NCBI GenBank assembly: GCA_035967975.1
Contig: JAWQFQ010000015.1
Span: 1 to 64,000 of the forward strand
DNA: 64,000 bases
Direction: 5' to 3'
DNA from: Scytonema sp035967975
GTDB lineage: Bacteria; Cyanobacteriota; Cyanobacteriia; Cyanobacteriales; Nostocaceae
Below the pieces are notes generated by a model. That model saw nothing but the letters and a program-made list of their open reading frames with translations. It did no database searches and was not told the origin of the DNA. Below, piece after piece: positions 53,173-62,513 of the stretch. The position numbers and the translations under genes were made by a program. Numbering within the stretch: the stretch's first letter is position 1; each line of letters begins with the position of its first letter.

Positions 53173-53496
53173 TCAGACACAGTCATTATTCATATCGAAG
53201 ACGATTTGCAAATTAGCATCTGGCATCAGCCGACGCAATACCGCTAAATGACCGTCAGCATCACTACGACTGCGGAACCGACCGACAATAATTCTCTGTG
53301 TGGGCGAATGCCAACGAATAACTGCCCAAGGTGCGAGTGCTGTGCGGTATGTTTGAGTCTGACTCTTCAACAAAATAACCTCTCTATATGATTTGAATAA
53401 GTTGGTACGGTCAATCTGAATCTCGCTCCAGGCTTCTCCAAAATTAATTGGTAAACGTGTGCTTAAAACTGCCTGTGCAGAGATATTAACCCACAT
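53173..53496 (-). CDS. Small conserved cyanobacterial protein, unknown function
   Basis: The 107-aa protein has a compact C-terminal segment (LAPWAVIRWHSPTQRIIVGR then FRSRSDADGHLAVLRRLMP) that resembles a recurring small cyanobacterial protein I cannot name, with a faint similarity to SPOR-type folds. The N-terminal 45 residues are less convincing, and the real start may be internal. It stands alone. A degenerate HetR-type palindrome lies about 790 bp upstream. Confidence 0.65.
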   Translation of the reverse strand: MWVNISAQAVLSTRLPINFGEAWSEIQIDRTNLFKSYREVILLKSQTQTYRTALAPWAVIRWHSPTQRIIVGRFRSRSDADGHLAVLRRLMPDANLQIVFDMNNDCV

Positions 53497-53681
53497 TGAT
53501 GGGCTTTTCCCTGAGATTGTTGAAGGGAATAATCAAAAGTTCCAGTCAAATTAGTTGCTGAGTTCGTAGTTTTACTTAGTACCACCAAAAACCAGCAGCA
53601 AGATGTGAACGAAAAATCGAACAAAAGGCAGATATCTACTACAATTGCTATTTTGTAGAAGTTACCTTTTTAGTAAAGGTT

Positions 53682-53810
53682 CAACTATATGGCTGTCAGC
53701 AGTCAGCTTTGATACATTTTACGAGTGTTCTATAAACGTATAGAGAAGGCTCATTAAACACCGATAGCTTTGATAAAAGCTGATAACTGAAGCTTTGGGC
53801 TGAACGCTTA
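53682..53810. mobile_element. Degenerate MITE, family B
   Basis: The left part (AAAGGTTCAACTATATGGCT, then CAGTCAGCTTTGATA) and the right end GGGCTGAACGCT align with the element at 18126-18260. Possible degenerate flanks are TTACCTTTTT and TTATCCTTTTT. It is older than the copy in the radical-SAM gene. Confidence 0.6.
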
Positions 53811-54284
53811 TCCTTTTTGTTATGAGTGCAACTTACAGTTGTATGTAAACTGCATTACTTGGAAACACTATAGTGCAATTGCTAAAGTGTTGATAATATA
53901 AGGGTATGCGATCGCTTAGACTGTCGCTAAAAACTTTGAAGAAAAGGTTGATTCAACTCAAATGACGTAAGGTGTAGATCAAACCTAAGTTTTCATACAG
54001 CTAAGGACTGCTAAATTGGAGGAAAGAACTTGATTTGATAATAAAATTGGTTGAGCTTCGTGAATTGGTAATTCTACTTGCAACCATTAACAGGGCTTTT
54101 CAACTCAGTATTGAAAGCATTTCTAATGCCAAATCATTATCAAACCAACTAGAAGTTAAGAACAAAGAAAAAGTTTCATAATGGTAGGGACATCAAAAAA
54201 GAAATGAGATGTAATCACCTGCAAACACAAACGCTCCAACTAACTTTATAACCAAATTCTAACCCTATATACTTGCAAAGAACA

Positions 54285-54301
54285 GAGGGGTCTCAACCCT
54301 C
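54285..54301. promoter_or_regulatory. Weak HetR-like palindrome
   Basis: GAGGGGTCTCAACCCTC matches the HetR consensus GAGGGGTCTAACCCCTC at 15 of 17 positions, with 6 of 7 arm pairs. It is followed by ATTTGC. The nearest gene it could control is the small gene at 53173 on the minus strand. Confidence 0.45.
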
Positions 54302-54677
54302 ATTTGCAAATAGTTGGTCAGTAATGTCAGAGTGCTCAAGTTACCTGCGATTTGGTCACAACCTGCTCCCCAAATCTGTTTGACAGTCTGGCATATAAAT
54401 TTATTTATTGTCGTTCTGTGTTGAAACTGGAAGCAATTTAGGCTAACAAAGCCATCCCAACGAAATACGTCCTCGGAGTATTGGTTTGTTGATTTCAACT
54501 CTTGTCGGTAGATTCTGCCACTACCGCGTTCGTCACTGTTGTACATATGATGCTACCCGATGATCTGAATTGCTAGTTACATTTACGTGTTGGAACAACA
54601 AGAACAGGAAAGAAGAGAATCTTATATCAAAAAAATTGATATAACGTTCGTTAATTGCAGCCAGTGATAAAGCAAAG

Positions 54678-54697
54678 CCCCAGGTTCTGACCTGGGG
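54678..54697. terminator. Perfect hairpin CCCCAGGT/ACCTGGGG
   Basis: The 8-bp stem has a TCTG loop and sits about 220 bp beyond the GIY-YIG gene stop on the minus strand. A T-run is weak on either side, so it may be a dispersed repeat. Confidence 0.45.
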
Positions 54698-54914
54698 TCT
54701 TAAAACCACAAAGGCATGACGGTTGGCACTAATGCAGTACTAGACCCCGGTAATCAACCAGTAAGAGGAGTTTTAGCCTTGTGTTGTGCGTTTGTTGGTG
54801 CAAGAACGTATTCATCCATACGATAATTGCCAAAAAACTGAATTAGTTGCCAAAATGCCGAAAAATGAGTGGTTACGTGTAGGGTGGCACCCCTCACCCT
54901 GAAGGTAGAAAAGT

Positions 54915-55460
54915 TTATTTTAAATCTAGTAAACCGCTTTCCTTTAATTTAGGATTGAAGCGAATTTGTGTCTTTAATCCACGACTGTCTAACACAGCTA
55001 AAATCTCAGATTCTACTCTTCTTGCTACGTTTTTAAGTATTTTACTTTGCGCTAATTCATCATTCACTGGATTGTCATAATTCCCCTTTTCTTCAGATGT
55101 CATCATGGATTTTGTATCTATGGGTTGTGTCCAAATTGCTTGACAATCTGCATTTCCTAGAGGAACGCTACCATTTTCAGCAATCCAAGCACGCTCAATA
55201 TTTTCTAAAAAGGCTCTATTGGGACGTTCAATCGTCTGAGATTTCACCCAATAACACTTCTGTGGTTGTCGGACTAAATGCTGTTTTAAACTGAGATAAA
55301 TATCACGGGAATATCCTACAAATTGAAGCACCTTTTCGCTATCAAAAATTGCATATACTCCTATTTGACCTTGCAGTTCTTCTGGTAATTGACCTTGAGT
55401 GTCAATGTAAGGAATAAATTCTAAATTTGCTAAAGCTGGAAGATTGGTTTCAGAGGACAT
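54915..55460 (-). CDS. GIY-YIG domain protein
   Basis: The 181-aa protein has a GIY-YIG fold in its N-terminal half: IGVYAIFDSEKVLQFVGYSR (GVY and VGY forming the two motif halves) followed by DIYLSLKQHL, and the later catalytic Glu region NIERAWIAENG. A C-terminal extension contains a helical segment. Such small GIY-YIG proteins are common in cyanobacteria and are presumed endonucleases of unknown target. It is downstream of bcsA, separated by a MITE, and is likely an independent passenger of the cellulose operon. Confidence 0.82.
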   Translation of the reverse strand: MSSETNLPALANLEFIPYIDTQGQLPEELQGQIGVYAIFDSEKVLQFVGYSRDIYLSLKQHLVRQPQKCYWVKSQTIERPNRAFLENIERAWIAENGSVPLGNADCQAIWTQPIDTKSMMTSEEKGNYDNPVNDELAQSKILKNVARRVESEILAVLDSRGLKTQIRFNPKLKESGLLDLK

Positions 55461-55554
55461 AGATCGGATTTCAAACGAAAAATTATGGGAGGGGTTAAAT
55501 CCCCTCCCAAATTTTAAAGCAATTTTTATTAGAAATTCCTTAAGCTACAGAACT

Positions 55555-55641
55555 CAATATTGCTCGCTTAACAGTAGTCGAGGCTCCAGAAACCCGGTTT
55601 CGCAGGAGTCACCGAGTTTCTAATTTTCGCCGAGTAGTATT
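55555..55641. mobile_element. Nested-palindrome MITE, family A, directly after bcsA
   Basis: Core 55588-55621 (AGAAACCCGGTTTCG and decayed mirror), with outer arms CAATATTGCTCG and CGAGTAGTATT. GCTACAGAACT at 55544-55554 and 55642-55652 is a perfect 11-bp target duplication. The right duplicate contains the bcsA TAG stop. Confidence 0.88.
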
Positions 55642-55642
55642 G

Positions 55643-58243
55643 CTACAGAACTTGTAAAAGTTCTTTAATCCTAACATTTTGGCGTTGTTTGAATTTTTCT
55701 GGGAAATTCAACTCCATAATAATTCGACCATTTGCCTCTTCATAGACTGCAGAAACTTCAGCAACAAACTTGCTAAGTGAAGAACTTTCCATTTCTTGAT
55801 TGACTAACAAACCAACAAGTGGTTTGACAGTTCGCATCCTGTGCAAGTCCTCTTGTCCAAGTAGGCGATCGCCAGACTTAGCTCTTTTGCCTTCTAGTTC
55901 CAGGCGTACACTTGAGACACCTATTTCTGTAGCAACTGCTGGGAAAAAGTGACCATCCCAGTAGAGTTCAACATAAGTATTTACGTGCTTGCGTATCTTG
56001 TTACTAATGATAGATTTAGGGGTTTTGAAGGAACGACCTATACTTGTAGCAAGAAACCCAAGGGAGCCTGCTGGTTTATCTATAAGCGATCGCTTCTGAG
56101 AGTACCATTCCCGGACATCCGAATACATAACCAGAGTTAAGTTATCCATCTGCTGTCGGTTTGGATTTACAAACTCAATTGCCAAATGGGTTTCTGTATC
56201 ACTTATTGTGGTAACTCGAACCACCCGTGCTGTCAAAGAAGCACGAGCCTCATAATCTCCCATAATCTCAATTTCCACTTCATCAGGGAAGTTTGACCAG
56301 GATGGAATAGAAATTAATGCTCCAGTTTCTGAAATGTTGACAGTTTCGCCCGAAATTCTTTGATGATTAGAAGAAATAACAACAGAAAGACGTCGCTGCA
56401 AACGATGAGAGGAACGCACTTGCGGCTGTTCTAAACCAACTAACAATGCTGCTGTCAGTAGAATGAGATTAAACCCTGACCAAATGGTATTCACTACAAC
56501 TGCTTGCCAATCTTGTGGGTTGATGATAAACCAATAGGGGACAGCGAGTAAGGAAGCAATAACCATTATTGTCACAATGATAAGACCTCGCGTTGATCGC
56601 CAGTCAAAAATTCGCTTTTTAACATTGACCCCTTTGTCGGTGACGTTAAACGAACCCAGTTTAGGATTTATCAGCGCCAACATGGTTACCCATCCAGCCT
56701 GAAAAGACATCACAAATTCAAAAACTTCGTTCCAGAAGGAAAAACGGACATTTTTATAAATGATGTGATTGGTAAATACGGCGAGAATAATGTGGGGTAC
56801 GGCATAAAATAAAGTTTCTAATCCTAAACCCACGACAGGGTTGATGCCAAACAGTAAAAACAGGGTAGGAACAACGGCATAAGTTAAACGGGGGTACCCG
56901 TATAAAAAGTGTGAAGTTGCACTGAAATAACAAATCCTTTGGGGAATTGTTAGCTTTAGGCTTGGGTTAAATAGAGGATTTTCTAATCGTAGAACCTGCG
57001 CCATTCCTCTCGCCCAACGCACTTGTTGACCTATATAAGAAGAAAATGTTTCTGGTGCTAAACCAGCAACCATAATCTTGTCGTAGTAGACGGATTTGTA
57101 ACCGCGTGAGTGCAATCGCAACGCTGTGTGACAATCTTCTGTCACAGTTTCAACCGCAATTCCTCCGACTTCCAAGACATGGGTTTTGCGAATCACGGCT
57201 GCTGAACCACAGAAAAAAGCAGCGTTCCAAAAATCATTACCTTTTTGTAAGACTTTATAGAACAGTTCATTATTAACTGGGACTTTACCTTTTGTCAGCA
57301 AATTGCGCTCAAAGGGATCTGGATTGTAAAACCAGTGGGGAGTTTGGACAAAAGAAACTTTTGGATCGTAGAAAAAACCTACCGTGTTGAGTAAAAATTG
57401 ACGTGACGGAATGTGGTCGCAATCTAAAATCAACACCAAGTCACCATCTGTTTTTTGAAAAGCGTGGTTAATATTACCAGCTTTGGCATGATTATTATTA
57501 TCCCGCGTCATGTGTATGCAGCCTAGTTCTTCACACATTCTCCGTATCTGTTCCCGTCTTCCACGGAACTTCTCTCGGCGCGGATCGTTTTCTTTATATC
57601 GTTCTGGACGTCCATCATCCAGAATATAAACCTTCTTTTTCCCAATAGCATAATCGCAAGATATTGCTGCTATTGTGGTCTTGCGAACAATTTCAACGTC
57701 TTCATTAAAAGTAGGGATATAAATATCAACCGTGAACCATTCTTCTTGGGGAATGGAGGTAAGATTTATTGGTTGACGTTCCCTAAGTTTTAGAGTTTGA
57801 AAATATGCCAAACATAAAGTTAGCATAGCGTACATCTCAGCAGCAAATAGCAATACGCAAACAAAGCTATTAAGCCAACCATCAAAGTTAAGAGTATAGC
57901 TTGTACGGTAGTAGAAATAACGCAATGTTGTGACTAAACTCAACCATACCATCAGCAAGTGGTAATACTGGCTGACTTCTGCTGAATTTTCTTTTTCCTC
58001 TGCGTTTACAACTACCTGACCAATTATTATTAGAAATACCGCCATTATACCCTGTTGCCACCACGCTATCGGAGTAATAATCAGTGGAATTGAGAGTAAC
58101 AGTAGCAGTAAGACAAGCCATTTAAACTGTCTGACCCCGACTATGTTTAAAGCACGGTCAAAAAACCGAGGCGCTAATTCAACAAGCAAGTAGCTTAATT
58201 TAGAGCGTCTTTGTGATTTCTGTGAATTGAATGATGACGACAT
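55643..58243 (-). CDS. bcsA: Cellulose synthase catalytic subunit BcsA
   Basis: The 866-aa GT2 membrane enzyme has about eight membrane helices and the processive motifs in order: ILDDGRPERY (about 207), ILDCDHIPSR (about 272), TEDCHTALRL (about 367) and QQVRWARGM (about 407). A PilZ domain (about 610-715) carries RLQRRLSVVIS and could bind cyclic-di-GMP, making synthesis second-messenger controlled. It polymerises UDP-glucose into beta-1,4-glucan and passes the chain through the membrane. The downstream side is closed by a MITE at its stop. It is the last enzyme gene of the operon. Confidence 0.94.
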   Translation of the reverse strand: MSSSFNSQKSQRRSKLSYLLVELAPRFFDRALNIVGVRQFKWLVLLLLLLSIPLIITPIAWWQQGIMAVFLIIIGQVVVNAEEKENSAEVSQYYHLLMVWLSLVTTLRYFYYRTSYTLNFDGWLNSFVCVLLFAAEMYAMLTLCLAYFQTLKLRERQPINLTSIPQEEWFTVDIYIPTFNEDVEIVRKTTIAAISCDYAIGKKKVYILDDGRPERYKENDPRREKFRGRREQIRRMCEELGCIHMTRDNNNHAKAGNINHAFQKTDGDLVLILDCDHIPSRQFLLNTVGFFYDPKVSFVQTPHWFYNPDPFERNLLTKGKVPVNNELFYKVLQKGNDFWNAAFFCGSAAVIRKTHVLEVGGIAVETVTEDCHTALRLHSRGYKSVYYDKIMVAGLAPETFSSYIGQQVRWARGMAQVLRLENPLFNPSLKLTIPQRICYFSATSHFLYGYPRLTYAVVPTLFLLFGINPVVGLGLETLFYAVPHIILAVFTNHIIYKNVRFSFWNEVFEFVMSFQAGWVTMLALINPKLGSFNVTDKGVNVKKRIFDWRSTRGLIIVTIMVIASLLAVPYWFIINPQDWQAVVVNTIWSGFNLILLTAALLVGLEQPQVRSSHRLQRRLSVVISSNHQRISGETVNISETGALISIPSWSNFPDEVEIEIMGDYEARASLTARVVRVTTISDTETHLAIEFVNPNRQQMDNLTLVMYSDVREWYSQKRSLIDKPAGSLGFLATSIGRSFKTPKSIISNKIRKHVNTYVELYWDGHFFPAVATEIGVSSVRLELEGKRAKSGDRLLGQEDLHRMRTVKPLVGLLVNQEMESSSLSKFVAEVSAVYEEANGRIIMELNFPEKFKQRQNVRIKELLQVL

Positions 58244-58292
58244 ATCGGACTTAAAGTTGAGATTTTAGACTTTAAATTTTGAATTTTGCTAA

Positions 58293-58414
58293 TAGCTAAT
58301 TGTTCATTGCTAATAGCTAATAGCTAATTGTTCATTGCTAATGTCTATTAACCATTAACCATTAACCATTAACCATTAACCATTAGACATTAGCCATTAG
58401 CCATTAGCCATTAA
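58293..58414. repeat. Heptamer repeat tract between bcsB and bcsA
   Basis: Two copies of CTAATTGTTCATTGCTAAT are followed by about five TAACCAT heptamers and three TAGCCAT heptamers (58346-58414). The tract fills most of the 174-bp gap between bcsB and bcsA, an STRR array in an otherwise compact operon. Confidence 0.88.
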
Positions 58415-58417
58415 CTT

Positions 58418-60844
58418 CTAATTCCTATCAGCGGGAGTCAAGCGTTTGAGATACAATTGGACAGTTCCATACAGTAGGAGTGTTAAACCTAAAATACCAA
58501 TAGGTAATAGCAGCCAATTTTCCTCTATCAATCGAGTGATTTTACTTAATAGAGTAGTATCTTCTACGCGATTTGTTGTCGATGCTGTTTGGAAAAATTC
58601 TAGCTGATAAGCATTTGGATCGTAGGATGTAGAGTCTTTACTATCACTACTAATTAATATTGTGTCTTGTTTGAGTTGGAAGAACCAAGGGTCTGATGTT
58701 ATAACTTGTCTTACGTTGTCTAAACCGCTTTCTGTCTGTGCTGTTAGTGCTAGAATGACGTGTTCTTCATTCCAAGGAGAGACAACTTCTTTTATCATAC
58801 CTTGGGTATCTTGTGGAGTTTGAATTACACCTTGAGCTGATACACGAGAAAATGCTTGGCTCAGGTTAAAACCTGTGGACTTAAAAACCTCAGGTATTGG
58901 AAATTTATCTCGTACACCAATTCCTATTAAATGTTCATTTTTACGAATTGCATCTGGTAGTGCTTCTGGAGTAAAAACATTGAGTTTGACAGAATCTGCT
59001 TGGCTTAATCTTCCCAGACGTTCGCTTATTGCTAGCAAAGTCAATATATCTGTCTCGGAAGGGTTTTGTGGCACAACAATGACTGTTCTAGACAAATCTT
59101 GAGGTGCAGTAAACGGAAAACCAAATTGCAAAAGTTCTAAATTAGGGATTTTGACAGAAATTTCCCGCTTTAAGTCAAAGCTTGTATCTGCATGAACTGT
59201 ACCTATAAGCTGATTGTCGGCAGCAGTAAGACAGGTTTGTTTGTCAAACGCATCCTTTGAATTCATCCGGAAGAAGACTTGAAGCTTGGAGTTAGGCTTA
59301 ATTAAATGTGGTGGTAAATCAACTCTTAGGTTTTTGCGTGTTTCTCCAGAGTCTGAAGTTAAACGTGCGCCTCCGATAAATTGATCGTCTAACAAAACTT
59401 GAATCGCGGAAGTTCTTGGGTTCATCTGTGGACCGTAGCTGTAAACCAAGTTCATGGAACTACCACGCAAGAATCTATCGTCTGGCAAGGCACGGAAATT
59501 AATATCTATTGATGGTGCTGATGAACCGCGCACTGTCACATCTTTAAATGGTTGACCGCGCAGTCCAGTCCTAAGGTCACTTAGTCTGAAGGTATTTTCT
59601 TGAGGTAAATAACCAGGCCACTGACGTGTTTCAGGTATTGGTGTATCCTTAACTTGATTAACCAACAAAACTGAACCCGTACCCATTTTTCGGAAGTCTG
59701 CCTGCACTAAAAACTGTACTGCTTTGGTAACACCCGTTGCTCCATTACCAGTGGCGATTAATACTGGCGTACCCCCACCCTCTTTCGCTGATTTCGTTGT
59801 AGTTGCAATTAATACTCCAGTATCTTCTGGAATGGGCTTTTTATTGCCATCAATTATTTCACCTCCAGTTACAGAAAGAGGCAATTTCATAGAAGTGAGA
59901 ATTGGTTGCTCGCTAGGGGTACCAATAATGACTAACCTCTGTTCCGGCTTCACATCCGCAACATCAACAACCATACTAGTTTCTACTGGGCGAAAGTCTG
60001 CAAATCTGCCAAATGTTGCTTGTAAACGAGCCGCTGCTGTCAGCCAATATTGATCTGTTTGAGTGGGTTGCAAGTAAACAATATTGTTAGTCTCTAAACC
60101 GAGGTCATCAAAATACGGATAGGGGTAGCGACTAAAATTTAAGGGCATTGGTTGCCGTTGAAACTTAAAAATTATCTTAGAATCAGGCAGAATGTCTGTC
60201 CATAAATTTGGGTCATTGGGATCGCTACATTCTGGAGATGTATTTTGCTGCACTACCAGCTTCACTTCGTTATAGTCTTGAAGCAGCTTGGATGGAATAT
60301 TTAATAAAACCTGACCAATTTCTGACTTTTTACCTTTTAGTTGGATACTACCTACAGCAGTGTCGTTAACGAGGACAGTAAGGTTGGAACGGTTAGTATA
60401 TAATGTAGGTGAATGTTGAAAACGAATGAGAGCTTTTACATCTTTAACATTCCAACTACGCGGACGAGTAAAGCCAAGACGACCCTCCGAATAGAGCCCA
60501 TGCAAGCGCATACGATTGCCGACAATTGGACTGCGATTAAATTCGAGGCTGTAAGTTATTAAGTTTTTTGCATCTTCTTTCTTGCTATCCGTATCTGTCT
60601 CTTCTTGACTGTTAGCTTCAGATGTATTTGCTTGTGCTAATAAAATGGTTTTTTGTTGCTCTTGATGCGATTGGAGTAAGGAAACTTGACGAGATGATTG
60701 TGAACCTTGGTCTCGTAATGTTAATTTATCCTCACTTTGGGCGCGACCACTAACTAAAGAAATCGGAAACAATAAAAAGCAACAAGTCAAAAGGATTGCT
60801 TTTTTATTGATAGGTGAAAAAGAAAAAAATGGTTTCATATTCAT
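58418..60844 (-). CDS. bcsB: Cellulose synthase regulatory subunit BcsB
   Basis: The 808-aa protein has a signal peptide (residues 1-35, ending VSGRAQS), two jelly-roll/flavodoxin-like pairs of BcsB type (LIRFQHSPTLYTNRSNLTVL then VNDTAVGSI; and LVYSYGPQMNPRTSAIQVLL then DDQFIGG) and a C-terminal membrane helix (LLPIGILGLTLLLYGTVQLY). BcsB anchors at the inner membrane and activates BcsA while guiding the glucan through the periplasm. It lies upstream of bcsA in the cellulose operon. Confidence 0.9.
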   Translation of the reverse strand: MNMKPFFSFSPINKKAILLTCCFLLFPISLVSGRAQSEDKLTLRDQGSQSSRQVSLLQSHQEQQKTILLAQANTSEANSQEETDTDSKKEDAKNLITYSLEFNRSPIVGNRMRLHGLYSEGRLGFTRPRSWNVKDVKALIRFQHSPTLYTNRSNLTVLVNDTAVGSIQLKGKKSEIGQVLLNIPSKLLQDYNEVKLVVQQNTSPECSDPNDPNLWTDILPDSKIIFKFQRQPMPLNFSRYPYPYFDDLGLETNNIVYLQPTQTDQYWLTAAARLQATFGRFADFRPVETSMVVDVADVKPEQRLVIIGTPSEQPILTSMKLPLSVTGGEIIDGNKKPIPEDTGVLIATTTKSAKEGGGTPVLIATGNGATGVTKAVQFLVQADFRKMGTGSVLLVNQVKDTPIPETRQWPGYLPQENTFRLSDLRTGLRGQPFKDVTVRGSSAPSIDINFRALPDDRFLRGSSMNLVYSYGPQMNPRTSAIQVLLDDQFIGGARLTSDSGETRKNLRVDLPPHLIKPNSKLQVFFRMNSKDAFDKQTCLTAADNQLIGTVHADTSFDLKREISVKIPNLELLQFGFPFTAPQDLSRTVIVVPQNPSETDILTLLAISERLGRLSQADSVKLNVFTPEALPDAIRKNEHLIGIGVRDKFPIPEVFKSTGFNLSQAFSRVSAQGVIQTPQDTQGMIKEVVSPWNEEHVILALTAQTESGLDNVRQVITSDPWFFQLKQDTILISSDSKDSTSYDPNAYQLEFFQTASTTNRVEDTTLLSKITRLIEENWLLLPIGILGLTLLLYGTVQLYLKRLTPADRN

Positions 60845-60988
60845 AAGGTATTAGAAGGGCATAATTGTAGTTAATTTTTCAGTTTGTCGTTGCTATGTGT
60901 CTGAAGTGTTGCTTGCTATCAGTCAGAAGGTTGTCGTGTTTTTTATACTTTTAAGCAAACATTTTTGTGTAAACTCCTAAGAAACACA

Positions 60989-61037
60989 GGGTGTGGGGTG
61001 TAGGGTGTGGGGTGTAGGGGCGAACGGTTGTTCGCCC
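60989..61037. repeat. GGTGTGG-type array plus hairpin
   Basis: GGGTGTGGGGTGTA units (60989-61020) run directly into a perfect hairpin GGGCGAAC/GTTCGCCC (61018-61037, loop GGTT). It lies in the spacer between the GH8 and bcsB genes. Confidence 0.8.
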
Positions 61038-61086
61038 TTAGAGTATCGGGTTTAAGAGGAAAGACGCCTACATAAAAAAACCTTTA

Positions 61087-62349
61087 TTATCTGTCTTCTA
61101 GCAGTTCTTGAGAAACGGCTGAGGGCGGTAGCAATCCTAGCCAAGCTAGATTTTGGGTGTAATAGGACTTGTCATCCCAAATTCCTTGTTTGTGTTTAGG
61201 TAATAATTTCTTGACCAATAACTCTTGAGCCAGTTTTGGTTCTACTAACGCCCAAGCGGCATAAAGCATTGCATATTGTGATGTCGCTTCATAGTCCACT
61301 AAACCTTTACCTTGTAAATCCAGTCTTGCTGGTAAACGCGATCGCTCGCGCCACAGTCTTTGTAAGTGTTTGGTCGATGTTTGAAGATAGCTAAGAGCTG
61401 GTTGTGAATCAAACCATGCTGCATCTAATGCTAAGCGCCACCAGACTCTATACGCATCAAAGCTATATAGAGTCTGAAGTGGACTTGACTCTGGCAGCGG
61501 TTGATACTTTCCTGTTTTGGTATCTAAAGCGACCCAGTCACTAGGTAACCCAACGGCGGAAATTTGGGCAGATTTTTCGAGAATTTCATAGCTGCTATCT
61601 ACTAAACTCAACCAATCCCGTTTTGGGTCTATTTGGGCAAATATCCGAAAAGCATAAGGAGCAAGATAGGAGGGATTAAAGTAGACGGTAGAATTATTAT
61701 TGACAAAAGCATCTCTAGGACCAGGCAGTAAATAGGGTTTACCTTCCGGTCCCTCGACTACAGAAAGGTTCCATAAATCCTGCAGTTTTGCTTTTGCTAA
61801 ATCTAAATACTCGGAACGGTTCCATCGCCTTGAGGCAAGGATCAGGGCGATGATAGCGTCAATATCCCCATCACTGGCAAAGTTGTTATCAATTGTACCC
61901 CAATTACCATCCGCATTTTTACCCCATTTCCAAGCCCACAAATTATCTGTACGTTTGTCGTTAGCTTTTCGCTGGAGGTTATTTTCCCCCCAATTCAAGG
62001 TCAAAGCAAAAGTCGCAGGATCGTCGATAAATACTGCTCTTAGCATGGCATAGGCTTGACCTTCGCTCGTTGAGCGATCGCTTGCTTGATAGTCAATCAC
62101 CCGCCCATCAGGTTGGATAAACCTCCGACGATAAGTCTCCCAGCTTTTAACTAGTAACTCTCGATTGGGAGTCGCTTTAGGTAAAGCTGCTAAAAATACC
62201 AAGTTTTGCTCATCACTATCCAACAATGTACCAGTTACCATCGGCGTTTTATCATCATGTGTTTCTGGCTCTACGACTGAATAACTTGAGGAACAAGAAT
62301 TGAGAACAATCAGACTAGCAATAGTTATGAGTTTTGGAAGATGCTGCAT
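61087..62349 (-). CDS. bcsZ: GH8 endoglucanase (BcsZ-type), lipoprotein
   Basis: From the ATG at 62349 (420 aa), which gives a lipoprotein signal (MQHLPKLITIASLIVLNSCS; lipobox LNSC). A longer frame from 62508 begins in low-complexity sequence and is rejected. GH8 motifs follow: STSEGQAYAMLRAV (acid Glu), NLWAWKW, and ASDGDIDAIIALILASRRW (catalytic Asp region), then STVYFNPSYLAPYAFRIF. It cuts beta-1,4-glucan and in cellulose operons tunes chain release. It lies between bcsC-type and bcsB genes. Confidence 0.9.
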   Translation of the reverse strand: MQHLPKLITIASLIVLNSCSSSYSVVEPETHDDKTPMVTGTLLDSDEQNLVFLAALPKATPNRELLVKSWETYRRRFIQPDGRVIDYQASDRSTSEGQAYAMLRAVFIDDPATFALTLNWGENNLQRKANDKRTDNLWAWKWGKNADGNWGTIDNNFASDGDIDAIIALILASRRWNRSEYLDLAKAKLQDLWNLSVVEGPEGKPYLLPGPRDAFVNNNSTVYFNPSYLAPYAFRIFAQIDPKRDWLSLVDSSYEILEKSAQISAVGLPSDWVALDTKTGKYQPLPESSPLQTLYSFDAYRVWWRLALDAAWFDSQPALSYLQTSTKHLQRLWRERSRLPARLDLQGKGLVDYEATSQYAMLYAAWALVEPKLAQELLVKKLLPKHKQGIWDDKSYYTQNLAWLGLLPPSAVSQELLEDR

Positions 62350-62513
62350 ACTTGAAGAAGACAAGGGAATAGGAGATGAGGAAGCACGGGGCGATGAGGG
62401 AGGAGGGGAGTGATAAGGGAGCAGAAGGCGATGAGGAAGAAATAAATTATTTATCTTCCTCAATCTCCTGCGCCCTTTTATCTTCCTTAGTCTCCTCATG
62501 TCCCTCATTCCCT

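Larger units (their letters stand above)
53497..54914. other. Intergenic region with MITE, HetR-like site and hairpin
   Basis: About 1.4 kb without a convincing gene. It contains a degenerate MITE-B copy (53682-53810), a candidate HetR site (54285-54301) and a perfect hairpin (54678-54697). A 93-codon frame at 54265-54546 has no family support. Confidence 0.55.

Noticed and set aside
54265..54546. 93-codon minus-strand ORF
   Set aside because: No recognisable domain, no ribosome site, odd composition, and it overlaps the HetR-like palindrome.
4716..55621. Dispersed AGAAACCCGG palindromes as a CRISPR array
   Set aside because: Copies are kilobases apart, are themselves palindromes and lie in MITEs with target duplications; there is no spacer periodicity and no cas gene.
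58293..58414. Heptamer tract as a CRISPR or origin iterons
   Set aside because: Units are 7 bp with no spacers and no initiator gene; it fits the STRR type of repeat.
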